DNA of 64,000 bases from Singulisphaera sp. GP187 (GCA_945868805.1 CAMBMO010000003.1:1-64000); one strand, 5' to 3'; positions 1 through 8,435 are shown, counted from the stretch's first letter. Notes: a model not told the origin generated them from the letters alone. Translations and numbers: made by a program.

Positions 1-398
1 GATGAGATCACTCGCAGACCAAACAGTTGGCCGAGTCGACCGCGGCCGATCTCAAGGGCCTTGTATGCGAGCCGATCGGGGTCAGCAATCCACGCCACAT
101 CAAAGACCCCGTAGCGCTCACCCAGCCGCCGCAGGGGCAGCGTGGAATCGGACATGCCGATCACCGCGACGCTCAGGCCTTGTGCCGAAATCGCCTCCCG
201 CGCCATCGCGAGATCGGCGAGGGTCTGGCGACAGAATGTGCAGCCTGCGTGGCGGAGCAACACAGTCAGGGTCGGCCGCTCATCAGTGATCTGACTCATC
301 GTCCGACCCGCATCATCGCTTAGGCGATCCAACGCGGCCGTCAGGGTGACTGGGCATTCGCCGAGCGCCGCATCGATTGCCTTGCTGCTCGTGTTCAT
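1..398 (-). CDS. Peroxiredoxin-like (AhpC/TSA-type) protein, 3' end cut by window edge
   Basis: This is the first 132 residues of a gene that runs off the left edge. The translation has a thioredoxin-fold peroxidase core with LLRHAGCTFCR near residues 47-57, followed by a strand-helix-strand stretch and a WIADPDRLAYKALEIGRG segment. This matches the peroxiredoxin-like family whose members read '..RHxGCxFCR..'. The CxxC pair fits a thiol peroxidase or disulfide reductase role; the substrate is unknown. The start ATG overlaps the TGA of the upstream SOUL gene in an ATGA junction, so the two genes are probably translated together. No signal peptide is visible, which suggests a cytoplasmic location. 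Confidence 0.8.
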   Translation of the reverse strand, partial: MNTSSKAIDAALGECPVTLTAALDRLSDDAGRTMSQITDERPTLTVLLRHAGCTFCRQTLADLAMAREAISAQGLSVAVIGMSDSTLPLRRLGERYGVFDVAWIADPDRLAYKALEIGRGRLGQLFGLRVIS

Positions 399-1243
399 CG
401 ACTTGGTCCAGTTGCAGTGCCGCCAACTTCGGTTAAGGTCAATCGATATCCCTTCGATTTCCTCACGGGAACTTGCACCTCAGACCACTTATTCCACCAG
501 AAAAGTTGAGGGCCGTTGTAGCAGAGCGATCGCCAATCACCCGCGGCCTCCCACTGAGGGTTCGTTGCCAGCCAATTCTCAATCTCCTTCATGCCGCTTT
601 GCACAAGCGACATCGAGTAGGACCCCTTCATACCAATCGCAACGACCGTCACGGACTCGCAATCGCGCACGACGACGCGCCCTTCAACGCCCGTCTGATT
701 GAGTTCGGGCTGCCGGTACAGAAATGCCATGGACCAGGATTCTGGCCCACGCTCATCGGAAGCCTGCATACCGCGGTAGTTCATCTCCACGGGTGATGTC
801 ATGGCGATGTCGTGCTCTTTGATGTGATTGAACAGTGGCCAAAATGTCTGGTTCATCCCGGCGTCGGGGTCGCCAGAACCAGCGACCTCTGCCAACCTGA
901 CCGACGGGTAGGTTTTGAGGTCAATGGCGCCGGGCGGAGTGGGCCGTGGATAGCCAACTGGTAACGGCGTATCCACGCTGCACGGTCCAGCGCGGTAGTC
1001 AGCATCTGACCCCTTCACCATTGCCGCGAGATCACCACCAATGCGTGCAGAGGTCCCAATGGGAGGCGCTTCATCGGGCACGGTCAATCGTTCCACGGGG
1101 TCCTCTCTGGTGTTGGAGGGGGAACTCGCCGCGGACGAGCCTGCCGCGTTCCCGCCTGCTGAATCGCAACCGAGGGCAAGGAGCAGGGACGTGGCGAGTG
1201 CGCAAAGTCCCATCATAATTGAGCACGGCGGTATGGTCGACAT
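395..1243 (-). CDS. SOUL-family haem-binding lipoprotein
   Basis: This is a 282-residue protein with a lipoprotein signal (lipobox LALGC, Cys26), so it should be anchored in a membrane facing the periplasm. Residues from about 95 to the C-terminus match the SOUL/HBP fold: FNHIKEHDIAMTSPVEMNY, a GMKGSYSM segment and the late WNKWSEVQVPV strand. SOUL proteins bind haem or related tetrapyrroles; no specific enzyme activity is established for bacterial members. Its stop overlaps the start of the peroxiredoxin-like gene by 4 bp, which suggests a shared role in redox or haem handling. The upstream region is shared with the divergent regulator at 1469. AAAGG lies 8 nt before the ATG as a plausible ribosome binding site. 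Confidence 0.85.
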   Translation of the reverse strand: MSTIPPCSIMMGLCALATSLLLALGCDSAGGNAAGSSAASSPSNTREDPVERLTVPDEAPPIGTSARIGGDLAAMVKGSDADYRAGPCSVDTPLPVGYPRPTPPGAIDLKTYPSVRLAEVAGSGDPDAGMNQTFWPLFNHIKEHDIAMTSPVEMNYRGMQASDERGPESWSMAFLYRQPELNQTGVEGRVVVRDCESVTVVAIGMKGSYSMSLVQSGMKEIENWLATNPQWEAAGDWRSLCYNGPQLFWWNKWSEVQVPVRKSKGYRLTLTEVGGTATGPSR

Positions 1244-1354
1244 GAGTGCCTTTAGAATAATCGGTCAAATCGTTCATTGCGACTATAGCAGACAAAAGGC
1301 ACGGGCTCAATCGAATAGCACAAAAAGCAAGAAAATAAGTCGCTATCAGCGTGC

Positions 1355-1407
1355 TTGACTCTCGCCAGCGGAGACTCTAAAGTCATGAAAATCGTTCTTT
1401 AGTCTCC
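1355..1407 (+). promoter_or_regulatory. Sigma70-type promoter overlapped by an inverted repeat (likely autoregulatory operator)
   Basis: TTGACT at 1355-1360 and TAAAGT at 1378-1383 are separated by exactly 17 nt and point toward the regulator gene at 1469. An imperfect inverted repeat spans 1370-1407: the left arm GGAGACT(CT)AAAG pairs with the right arm CTTTAGTCTCC around a 14-nt centre. The palindrome covers the -10 and the predicted transcription start, which is the position expected for a repressor site. The proposal that the adjacent MerR/B12-type protein binds here is inference. Confidence 0.6.
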
Positions 1408-1468
1408 GCGCACAACAGGCAACAAGCAGACTCAAGAGCGGTCCAGATTCGCAGATTCCACGGTCAAA

Positions 1469-2383
1469 ATGACACCGAAACCTCGAGTTCGCCAAACATT
1501 GACCACCCGCCAGTTCGCCCAGTCACTCGGCGTCAGCGAGTCGTCCGTCAAGCGTTGGATCGACGACGGCACGATCGCTGCGGACCGCACTGCGGGAGGC
1601 CACCGGCGGATCACGATGGCGTCGGCAGTCCGCTTTATGCGGCTGCACCGCATGAGCCCGCAACACCCTGAAGTTTTGCCGCTCACCGCAGCACCCTCGC
1701 TTGGATCGGTCGATGTGCAAACGGCGGATGAGTTCTACGAGGCCTTTGTAGCCGACGATGCTGCACGGGTACGAGCGATCATGACAGGCAGGTACATGTC
1801 CGGGGCAGACATCGCCTCGATGGGAGATGGGCTGGTTCGCCCTGCTCTCGAGCGTTTGGGTGAACTGTGGAAACACGATCCCCAAGCAATTCTCGTCGAG
1901 CATCGCGCCATAGAAACGTGCATTCGAGCGTTGACCGAGCTCATCGCATGGCTGCCTCCAATTCCGCTGGGAGCGCCGATCTCGATTACCGCGGCCGGAC
2001 CCGACGACCCGTACCTGCTGCCCCCGATGCTCGCATCAATGGTGCTCCAGGAAGAGGGGATTCAGGTGCGCAACTTGGGGCCGTCGACACCGCTCGAGAC
2101 GATTGACTTGGCCACGGTGCGCTACGGCGCAATCATGTGCAGCCTGAGCGTGAGCACGGTCCAAGCGCGGCACTGTCATGCTGCATGGATCAGGCTCGCG
2201 GACCGCTTAGGGGCGAGCCAAATCAGGCTCATTGTCGGGGGTCGGTGCGTAGAGTCCCTCCCCAACGAGTTCCTGAGCCGCGCGCGCGTGTGCGGCTCAA
2301 TGATTGAGCTTGGTTCCTATGCCGCCGGCGTTCTTGGGGGCGTCGGTTCTGACCGCGAGTTGCACGATGGAGGAAATCCTTGA
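1469..2383 (+). CDS. MerR-type regulator with cobalamin-binding-like C-terminal domains (CarH/LitR architecture)
   Basis: The 304-residue protein has three parts. Residues 10-60 form a MerR/excisionase-type winged helix (TTRQFAQSLGVSESSVKRW, then TAGGHRRI). Residues 80-155 form a four-helix bundle of the B12-binding type and carry the W-x9-E-H signature (W134, E144, H145) of CarH/LitR light-responsive repressors. Residues 168-290 are Rossmann-like. The lower-ligand motif normally written DxHxxG reads GPDDPYLLPP, so the cobalt-ligating His is absent. The residue after the Trp, a His in Thermus CarH, is Lys. It may bind another ligand, or none. It lies divergent to the SOUL/peroxiredoxin pair, and a palindrome sits on its own promoter. 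Confidence 0.8.
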   Translation: MTPKPRVRQTLTTRQFAQSLGVSESSVKRWIDDGTIAADRTAGGHRRITMASAVRFMRLHRMSPQHPEVLPLTAAPSLGSVDVQTADEFYEAFVADDAARVRAIMTGRYMSGADIASMGDGLVRPALERLGELWKHDPQAILVEHRAIETCIRALTELIAWLPPIPLGAPISITAAGPDDPYLLPPMLASMVLQEEGIQVRNLGPSTPLETIDLATVRYGAIMCSLSVSTVQARHCHAAWIRLADRLGASQIRLIVGGRCVESLPNEFLSRARVCGSMIELGSYAAGVLGGVGSDRELHDGGNP

Positions 2384-2475
2384 ATCCTAAAACATCGGCT
2401 GATTGCCCCCTCCTCCCCTGCCGAGAACCAGAGCCGTGCACAGGATCCCATCATTGACACAAGTGTTCGAATAAA

Positions 2476-2667
2476 TCACGCCCCCCTCCACGAGGAAACT
2501 GCGTCGGTGCTGTGCGCGCGTTTCGTCGCGTCCTTCTCGGCTTGGCCTTCCGCGAGCGCAAGGCGCAGGCGTTCGCTGAATGCTGAGATCCACATCAGAA
2601 CCGAGCGGAACTCGCCACAAGATTGTGCGACGACGATGCTCTGCGCCATGCCCGCATAGGACGTCAT
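2476..2667 (-). CDS. Possible 63-residue hypothetical protein
   Basis: This short reading frame begins MTSYAGMAQSIVVAQ and ends SSWRGA. Third codon positions are strongly G/C, like its neighbours. It has an amphipathic middle (FSERLRLALAEGQAEK). There is no recognisable domain and no clear ribosome binding site. Its start overlaps the putative -10 of the next gene on the plus strand. It is the only candidate content of the roughly 300-bp gap between the regulator and the DUF3299-like gene, and it may be spurious. Confidence 0.25.
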   Translation of the reverse strand: MTSYAGMAQSIVVAQSCGEFRSVLMWISAFSERLRLALAEGQAEKDATKRAHSTDAVSSWRGA

Positions 2668-2672
2668 AGGAT
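2667..2672 (+). promoter_or_regulatory. -10 hexamer TAGGAT, 7 nt before the GTG at 2680
   Basis: TAGGAT fits TANNNT and is followed by 7 nt and the GTG start. This would give a leaderless or near-leaderless mRNA. The AGGA inside it could instead act as a Shine-Dalgarno, so the two readings compete. Confidence 0.35.
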
Positions 2673-2679
2673 TGCTGTC

Positions 2680-3249
2680 GTGCGATGGTTCTGGATCATC
2701 TTCATCGCGGTCATCGCCGTCTTGGTCGTTGCGATCTTGCGACCGCCCAAGCAAAGTAGTCAGATCGATCCGATCGCTCCATCAGCTTCACCCCAGGCAC
2801 AACCGATCGCAATCGACCACCGATCTTCCACTTCGTTTCCTGGAACTGGTTCAACGACCGACCCATACCGTCTGACCTGGCCGATCTTGATGTCCGCGCA
2901 AGCTGGCGAAGGTCCCGATGGCACGCTCGTTGTACCGAATGACATCGCGCGATTCGACGGAACCTCGATCGAGATCAGCGGCTATCTCGCGCCACCAGTC
3001 GCGTGCGAGGAGACTTCAGAACTCTTGGTCATGCAGAAACGGTGGGATGGCTGCTGTATTGGCACGCCACCGACTCCATTTGACTGCGTCGAAGTCCGAC
3101 TCGAGCAACCAGTCGCCGTTCGAGGCAAGCACCTCATTCAGTACGGAACTGTTCGAGGGATTCTGCGCATCGAGCCGTTTTATGTTGGGACATTCATGCT
3201 GGGCCTCTATCGAATCGAACACGGACAGGTCGATGGCTTCGGCGGGTAG
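2680..3249 (+). CDS. Membrane-anchored DUF3299-like protein
   Basis: I chose the GTG at 2680 because a hydrophobic anchor follows at once (RWFWIIFIAVIAVLVVA); a TTG 57 nt upstream is also open. The roughly 190-residue protein has a linker of about 60 residues and then a C-terminal domain with SGYLAPP, a GCCIGTPPTPFDCVEV core and a YVGTFMLGLYRI ending. This resembles DUF3299, a small periplasmic domain of unknown function with a conserved 'C..PPP' core. The orientation implies an outward-facing domain. The next gene starts 10 nt downstream, so it probably heads a three-gene unit with the secreted hydrolase and the Fic-like gene. Confidence 0.65.
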   Translation: MRWFWIIFIAVIAVLVVAILRPPKQSSQIDPIAPSASPQAQPIAIDHRSSTSFPGTGSTTDPYRLTWPILMSAQAGEGPDGTLVVPNDIARFDGTSIEISGYLAPPVACEETSELLVMQKRWDGCCIGTPPTPFDCVEVRLEQPVAVRGKHLIQYGTVRGILRIEPFYVGTFMLGLYRIEHGQVDGFGG

Positions 3250-3258
3250 CGTTTCGGG

Positions 3259-5808
3259 ATGCTCAATCTCATCATCGCGTTGACTCTGACGGTTGCAGAC
3301 GCGACCCCACCAATCGTCGCATCAAACGGCCTTGCGATCGCGGGTGTTGCACGATCAACTCGCTCGCTGATTCAGATCGACGGAGTGGCCACGCAAATCA
3401 TCGCTGGGAATTTTCATCCACGCGAAGGCGATCATGTGATCATTCCCTCTCCAATTCGCGGTGAATACACACCCGAATCAAAGGGACCCGTCGATTCGAC
3501 ATGGACGACAATCCAGCCCACCTCGGACGGCACCTTTGATTTCGCATCATTCAAGGGCGGCTATCTCGTCCTTGCGTTTGCGGTGCCATCCGATCAGATC
3601 ATGGTTCTCGAAGCGACCGGCCACGGAATGGTCTACGCGAACGGACCGCGAATGGGCGATCCGTATGCGACCGGTTACCAACGAATTCCCGTTGCACTCA
3701 AACAAGGGTCGAACGAACTCATCTTCGCCGCGGGGCGCGGGCCGATCACAGCGAGACTCGTCGCACCACGACGCACCGGTCCCCATTTTGACACGCTCGA
3801 TATTACGGCTCCCGATCTCGTGGTCGGCAATGCGCTCGACGCATGGATCGGGATTCGCGTCATCAACGCCGCTGAGATTGCGACGGAGAATCTCGCCATC
3901 GAAGTGGAGGCGCAGGATGGCACGACGACACGCACCGCGATCAGTGAGATCGTGCCCCTCGGTCTCGCCAAGGCTCCCGCACGCATCCGCAGTGGTGCAT
4001 TCGGTCTCGAAGGACCAGCGCGATTTCGGGTCGCGCTCGTTCGCGCGAGTTCGGCGGAGGGCGATGCGAAAGGAATGATCGACGAGACCACGATCGAACT
4101 CGCGGTCAAGTCTCCAGTTGCGATGCGCAAGGAAACATTTCGCAGTGATATTGACGCAAGCGCGCAGTACTTCGCCGTCGTACCTGCGTTGGTTTCCTCG
4201 ACCCCCAATCCGACACCGGGCATCGTCCTCACACTCCATGGCGCCAGTGTCGAAGCGACTAGCCAAGCGCGTTGCTACGCGCCGCGCGACTGGGCGCACA
4301 TCGTTGCTCCAACAAATCGTCGACCGTACGGATTCGACTGGGAAGAGTGGGGCCGAATCGATGCGATGGAGGTTCTCGCAATCGCTCGCACGCGATTTCA
4401 GACAGACTCTCGCCGCCAGTGGCTCACCGGTCACTCAATGGGCGGGCATGGAACATGGCAAATGGGAGCGCACAGGAGCGATTCCTTCGCCGCGATCGCG
4501 CCGAGTGCTGGCTGGATTTCGTTCTTCACGTACTCCAACGCGCCGAGCGCTGCAACCGGCCCAACTGATTTGGTCGGCACGATTCTTGATCGATCCGCCA
4601 ATCCAAGTCGCACACTTCTACTAAAGGAAAACTACGCCACGCAGGGTGTGTACGTGTTGCACGGCGATGCCGACGACAATGTCCCGGTGAGCGAGGCGCG
4701 TGAGATGCGCACGCAACTCGCATCGGGTTCGAATGCATTTCACCCCGACTTCGCCTACCACGAACAGGCCGGCGCAGGCCATTGGTGGGGCGATGAGTGC
4801 GTCGACTGGCCACCACTCATGGACTTTCTCCGCGCTCGAACGCTTCCAAGTCCGGAGTCGCGAAATCAAATTTCCTTCGCAACGATTTCACCAGCAATTC
4901 ACGCGACCAATGGCTGGGTGACAATCGACGCACAGCTGACCGCGTTCCAACCGAGCCGTGTCGACCTCGCGGTCGATCGGACAGCGAAAACGATTCGGGG
5001 CTCGACATCGAATGTCGCGCGACTAGGGATTCAAGCAGATGTCGATGGTGACGAGAGCACAATCGTGCTTGAGATCGACGGAGTTCAGCTCTCTGCAACC
5101 GAACCCGATGGAGGCGATCTTCTCTGGCTCGACCGAACGCTTCTGGCAGACGGTCGTGCGACTCCGTGGCAGCTCGCTTCCATGCCGGCACCTGAACTCA
5201 AATGTGCTGCACGGATGGGTCCTTTCAAGAGTGCGTTCACAAATCGACCAGCTCTCGTCTACGGGACTTCCGGAACTCCTGCGGATACGACCGCGCTTCT
5301 CGCGAAGGCTCGATATGACAATGAGCAGTTCGCATACAGAGGCAACGCGACCTTCGACATCGTCGACGACGCCACGTTTCTGAAGGGCGCAAGCACCACT
5401 TTTGCAAATCGAAATGTCGTTGTGTATGGCAACAGCGAGACGAACTCCGCGTGGAAGGCACTTCTGGCGAACTGCCCAGTTGAAGTTCGCAATGGCGCGA
5501 TCGACATCACCACGGCAGATGGTCAGCACTTGGTGATTTCTGGAAACGATCTTGGGGCGTTGTTCGTCCGCCCTCGCCCCGAAAGCATGAGTGCGCTTGT
5601 TGGGGTCGTCGCAGGAACTGGTCCGGTTGGACAGAGACTCCTCGACCGATCTCCATATTTCGTCGCCGGTACCGGGTATCCCGATCTCACCATTCTTCGC
5701 CCCTCGATGCTCGAATTCGGGGCAGGTGGAGTCGTCGGAGCTTCGTTTTTCTCTAATGACTGGACACTCTCGCCCACTGATGTACTTTCGTGGCGAATAT
5801 CACAATGA
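3259..5808 (+). CDS. Secreted alpha/beta-hydrolase of the prolyl oligopeptidase/esterase type
   Basis: The 849-residue protein starts with a short signal peptide (MLNLIIALTLTVADA). About 330 residues of beta-rich sequence precede the hydrolase domain. That domain has an oxyanion-type LTLHGASVE segment, the nucleophile elbow GHSMGG with Ser at about 393, an acidic loop YVLHGDADDNVPV at about 466-475 and the catalytic His in GAGHWWGDE at about 509. After it come about 330 residues without a domain I recognise. This matches large secreted S9-like peptidases/esterases common in planctomycetes; the substrate (peptide or acylated polysaccharide) cannot be told. Its stop overlaps the start of the next gene inside a 12-bp tandem repeat. 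Confidence 0.8.
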   Translation: MLNLIIALTLTVADATPPIVASNGLAIAGVARSTRSLIQIDGVATQIIAGNFHPREGDHVIIPSPIRGEYTPESKGPVDSTWTTIQPTSDGTFDFASFKGGYLVLAFAVPSDQIMVLEATGHGMVYANGPRMGDPYATGYQRIPVALKQGSNELIFAAGRGPITARLVAPRRTGPHFDTLDITAPDLVVGNALDAWIGIRVINAAEIATENLAIEVEAQDGTTTRTAISEIVPLGLAKAPARIRSGAFGLEGPARFRVALVRASSAEGDAKGMIDETTIELAVKSPVAMRKETFRSDIDASAQYFAVVPALVSSTPNPTPGIVLTLHGASVEATSQARCYAPRDWAHIVAPTNRRPYGFDWEEWGRIDAMEVLAIARTRFQTDSRRQWLTGHSMGGHGTWQMGAHRSDSFAAIAPSAGWISFFTYSNAPSAATGPTDLVGTILDRSANPSRTLLLKENYATQGVYVLHGDADDNVPVSEAREMRTQLASGSNAFHPDFAYHEQAGAGHWWGDECVDWPPLMDFLRARTLPSPESRNQISFATISPAIHATNGWVTIDAQLTAFQPSRVDLAVDRTAKTIRGSTSNVARLGIQADVDGDESTIVLEIDGVQLSATEPDGGDLLWLDRTLLADGRATPWQLASMPAPELKCAARMGPFKSAFTNRPALVYGTSGTPADTTALLAKARYDNEQFAYRGNATFDIVDDATFLKGASTTFANRNVVVYGNSETNSAWKALLANCPVEVRNGAIDITTADGQHLVISGNDLGALFVRPRPESMSALVGVVAGTGPVGQRLLDRSPYFVAGTGYPDLTILRPSMLEFGAGGVVGASFFSNDWTLSPTDVLSWRISQ

Positions 5809-6818
5809 TGACAGGAACGATGACAGGAACGATGACAGGAACGACAACCAAGATGCATTCACTCGTTGCGCGAGTCACTGACATCACTCCGACGAGCGAT
5901 CTCGGTTCATTCGAAATCGTTCGGCGACTTCCGGTGACGACGTGGGCGCTCCGTCCAGATCCTTGCGTCCCTTTGATTGCCCCTACAAATGCTTCGTCGC
6001 TGGCGATTCACTCGATTGGCCGGCTCAGCGGTTGGCTTGAGTCATCCCATTGGAGCGCGGCATTTCAAGCTCGACTTGCCACGCGGTACGCGACTCCACT
6101 CGCAATGCCATCGCCGCGGATTTCGACCGCGTGGTTGGCAGTCGCATCAGACGCACACGATGGTGTCGCGAGTGTTCCACCACCGCCTGCGTGGCTGCCA
6201 TCCATCCTCAAGGGTTGGAGCGTCGCCGTTGATCTCTCGAATATTCCGGTAGACACACGCGCAGAATTTTCGCTCCGTGCTGCTTCGTGGACGACTTGGC
6301 TCTTTGGATTGACGCAGCCCTTCGGCAACGCGAGCAATGACATCGCGAACGCGCATGCGGCTCGACTGCTCGCTGATGGCACTGGGCTGATCGCTCCACT
6401 CGTCGCTGGATTTCCAGCAACCGACGCCCAGCGAACATCACTGCAACGATTGCTCGCTCACGCGCTCTCCACCGAGAAGTACCACGTGTGGCACCGAGCA
6501 TGGCTCCTCGAAGTCGCCGCGGAATCGATTCGAATAATCGGTGCACTCACTCGCGTCAAGGACGAACGCGCTCGGCTCCTTGCAGTCGCCTCTGCGATGC
6601 GCGCTCCAAGGCACTGCGTCACACTCGCGGAGTCTCTCGTCGCGCAACCAGTGACCAATGTCGCAGACGCCGCACTGCGGATGAACATCACGTTTCGAGC
6701 ATCGCAAGCAATCGTCGACAAGTTCGTTGCTGAAAAAATACTTCGCGAGATCACCGGGCGGCGGCGCGACCGTGTGTTTCAGTGCGACGCGCTCAGCGAC
6801 CAATCACTCTTCATTTAG
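5805..6818 (+). CDS. Fic-like protein with a degenerate active site
   Basis: I place the start at the ATG that forms an ATGA overlap with the upstream stop; a GTG at 5790 and an ATG about 48 nt further in are alternatives. The C-terminal 65 residues (ending TGRRRDRVF) match the winged-helix tail of Fic/DOC family proteins, and the preceding helices are spaced as in a Fic core. The catalytic motif HPFxxGNGR is not there: the best-aligned stretch is TQPFGNASND, which lacks the His and the GR pair. AMPylation by the usual mechanism is therefore unlikely. DUF1612-type proteins are a similar degenerate group and are the main alternative. The N-terminus is built from MTGT repeats. Confidence 0.55.
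   Translation: MMTGTMTGTMTGTTTKMHSLVARVTDITPTSDLGSFEIVRRLPVTTWALRPDPCVPLIAPTNASSLAIHSIGRLSGWLESSHWSAAFQARLATRYATPLAMPSPRISTAWLAVASDAHDGVASVPPPPAWLPSILKGWSVAVDLSNIPVDTRAEFSLRAASWTTWLFGLTQPFGNASNDIANAHAARLLADGTGLIAPLVAGFPATDAQRTSLQRLLAHALSTEKYHVWHRAWLLEVAAESIRIIGALTRVKDERARLLAVASAMRAPRHCVTLAESLVAQPVTNVADAALRMNITFRASQAIVDKFVAEKILREITGRRRDRVFQCDALSDQSLFI
5807..5842 (+). repeat. Three perfect 12-bp tandem repeats over a stop/start junction
   Basis: The unit GATGACAGGAAC occurs at 5807-5818, 5819-5830 and 5831-5842. Each copy has an ATG and an AGGA and adds MTGT to the protein in frame. The first copy contains the upstream stop codon. Confidence 0.95.
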
Positions 6819-7350
6819 GCGTAGCGGTCGCGGCTTGATCGTCTTCCATCAACTGCGAGTCCTTTGCTGAATTGCTCGTGCCGCCCGTCGATAGACGAGG
6901 CGCTTCGCTCGCAAGCGGCGAATCCTTTACGCCACTCTTGTAATACCGCGCGACATATCGATACAAAAAACCGCCAGGCTGAACTGGAGCCCACGCAGAG
7001 ACTGGACCCGTGGGTGACAAGCTCGCCTTCACGACTCCGGCTCCGGCAGGTTGATCGCCCGAATCCAAACCACGTGACCATTGGACGAAGTCGGCACCAA
7101 CTTCACTCGCCGCACTGACCGCTTCTGGTTCGCCATACCCCCCCGCGCTTACAAAGTTCGACGAACCGATCAGTCCAGCATTCGGCGGTCTTGTCAATAC
7201 TGAGGTCGGAGTCGTAGGTGGAGAGAATCGCTCACCTTGATAAGAAGTCAGGAATTCATTGGAGCAACCAGCGGATCCTGCGGTGCATGCGACGCCAACG
7301 ACGAGAATCCGCCAAAAATACGAAGGAAATCGACTGATTGTGCTCGCCAT
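6811..7350 (-). CDS. Hypothetical lipoprotein
   Basis: The 179-residue protein has a lipoprotein signal ending in GSAGC (Cys29). The rest is low in predicted structure, rich in Ser, Ala, Gly and Pro, with one more ordered stretch (GGFLYRYVARYYKSG) near residue 125. I recognise no family. Its 3' end overlaps the convergent Fic-like gene by 8 bp. It starts only 23 bp from the divergent dihydrouridine synthase, so its promoter must reach into that region; a TAGAAT lies exactly 6 nt before the ATG and there is no ribosome binding site. Confidence 0.7.
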   Translation of the reverse strand: MASTISRFPSYFWRILVVGVACTAGSAGCSNEFLTSYQGERFSPPTTPTSVLTRPPNAGLIGSSNFVSAGGYGEPEAVSAASEVGADFVQWSRGLDSGDQPAGAGVVKASLSPTGPVSAWAPVQPGGFLYRYVARYYKSGVKDSPLASEAPRLSTGGTSNSAKDSQLMEDDQAATATPK

Positions 7351-7356
7351 GAGGTC

Positions 7357-7362
7357 ATTCTA
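7357..7362 (-). promoter_or_regulatory. -10 hexamer TAGAAT, 6 nt before the lipoprotein start at 7350
   Basis: The top strand reads ATTCTA. The spacing places the transcription start on or next to the A of the start codon, so the mRNA is predicted to be leaderless. Confidence 0.55.
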
Positions 7363-7373
7363 CGGCACAATGC

Positions 7374-8435
7374 ATGGCCATGCTCCGAATCGGATCGCTC
7401 TCTCTTGAAACGCCACTGCTTCTGGCACCAATCGCAGGGCACTGCGATCTTGCGTTTCGAATTCTCTGCCGAGAACAGGGCGGCGTCGGGCTCGCAAGCA
7501 CAGATCTGCTGAATTCGCGCGCGATTCTCAATGGATCCGCGCGAACACTCGAACTTGCCGCAACGAACGATTTCGATAGTCCGTGCGGAATGCAGTTGTA
7601 CGGAAACGATCAGGACCCGCTCCCAGAAGCGGCTTGTTGGGCGATCGACCACGGCGCGAAACTGATCGACATCAACATGGGGTGCCCCGTCGACAAGGTT
7701 GCCAAGAAGCACGGTGGGTCGCTCTTGCTGCGCGATTGCGCTTCGACACAGCGACTCACCGAGCGCATCGTCGAGGCGGTGCGAAAGCACAGTGGCGACC
7801 GTGTCCCAGTCACCGCGAAAATGCGCCTCGGGTGGGATCGCGAGCACTTCGTCGCGCCAAAGCTGGCTCGCGACTTGGAACAAATCGGCATTCAAGCGGT
7901 CACTGTTCACGGCAGGTGGACCGTGCAATTCTTTTCTGGCAAAGCGGACTGGGATCGCATCGGCGAAGTCGTCGCTGCTGTCGGCTCCATTCCGGTCATC
8001 GGAAACGGCGATGTGACCGAACCGCAACATGCGCTCGACCTTATGCGCATCACAGGGTGCGCAGGAGTGATGGTTGGTCGTGGCGCTCTCCGGACTCCGT
8101 GGATCTTTCGGCAAGCATTCGAGATGATGAAGCTTGGATCCTCATCGACACCAGATTCCGTCTTCGAACCAAGCTTTCTCTATAAGTGTCAAATGATTCG
8201 TCGCCACATCGAACTCTTGACTGAGCATTCACCATGCGAACGCCATGCGCTCCACACGATGCGGAGCAGAATCGCCTGGTACAGCAAGACGATGGGTCCG
8301 ATAAAACCACTAAAAGAGGCGATTCGGACTGCCACGACACTGACTGAAATGGTTGTTGCCATCGAGGAATGGATCGAGATTGCCAAAAATAGGGCTGGAC
8401 CGCTCGGGCTACCCGAGGCATCCATGAGCCAGTAA
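7374..8435 (+). CDS. dus: tRNA-dihydrouridine synthase (DusB-like)
   Basis: This FMN enzyme reduces uridines in the tRNA D-loop. The 353-residue sequence shows the TIM-barrel start LLLAPIAG, the catalytic-Cys motif [10 protein letters not shown] (Cys at about 104), KMRLGW, the loop [17 protein letters not shown] and GNGDV followed by [15 protein letters not shown]. All are characteristic of Dus proteins. The length is typical. The ATG at 7380 (MLRIGSLSL) also fits the family and is an alternative start. It is divergent from the lipoprotein gene with almost no spacer. Which of DusA, DusB or DusC it corresponds to is not certain. Confidence 0.92.
   Translation: MAMLRIGSLSLETPLLLAPIAGHCDLAFRILCREQGGVGLASTDLLNSRAILNGSARTLELAATNDFDSPCGMQLYGNDQDPLPEAACWAIDHGAKLIDINMGCPVDKVAKKHGGSLLLRDCASTQRLTERIVEAVRKHSGDRVPVTAKMRLGWDREHFVAPKLARDLEQIGIQAVTVHGRWTVQFFSGKADWDRIGEVVAAVGSIPVIGNGDVTEPQHALDLMRITGCAGVMVGRGALRTPWIFRQAFEMMKLGSSSTPDSVFEPSFLYKCQMIRRHIELLTEHSPCERHALHTMRSRIAWYSKTMGPIKPLKEAIRTATTLTEMVVAIEEWIEIAKNRAGPLGLPEASMSQ

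Noticed and set aside
1469-2383. Classic B12-dependent photoreceptor call
   Set aside because: Both axial His ligands are missing, so I describe the architecture without assigning light sensing.
3547-4434. 295-residue minus-strand frame inside the hydrolase gene
   Set aside because: The plus strand has signal peptide, catalytic motifs and the right length; the reverse frame is Arg/Cys-rich and has no domain.
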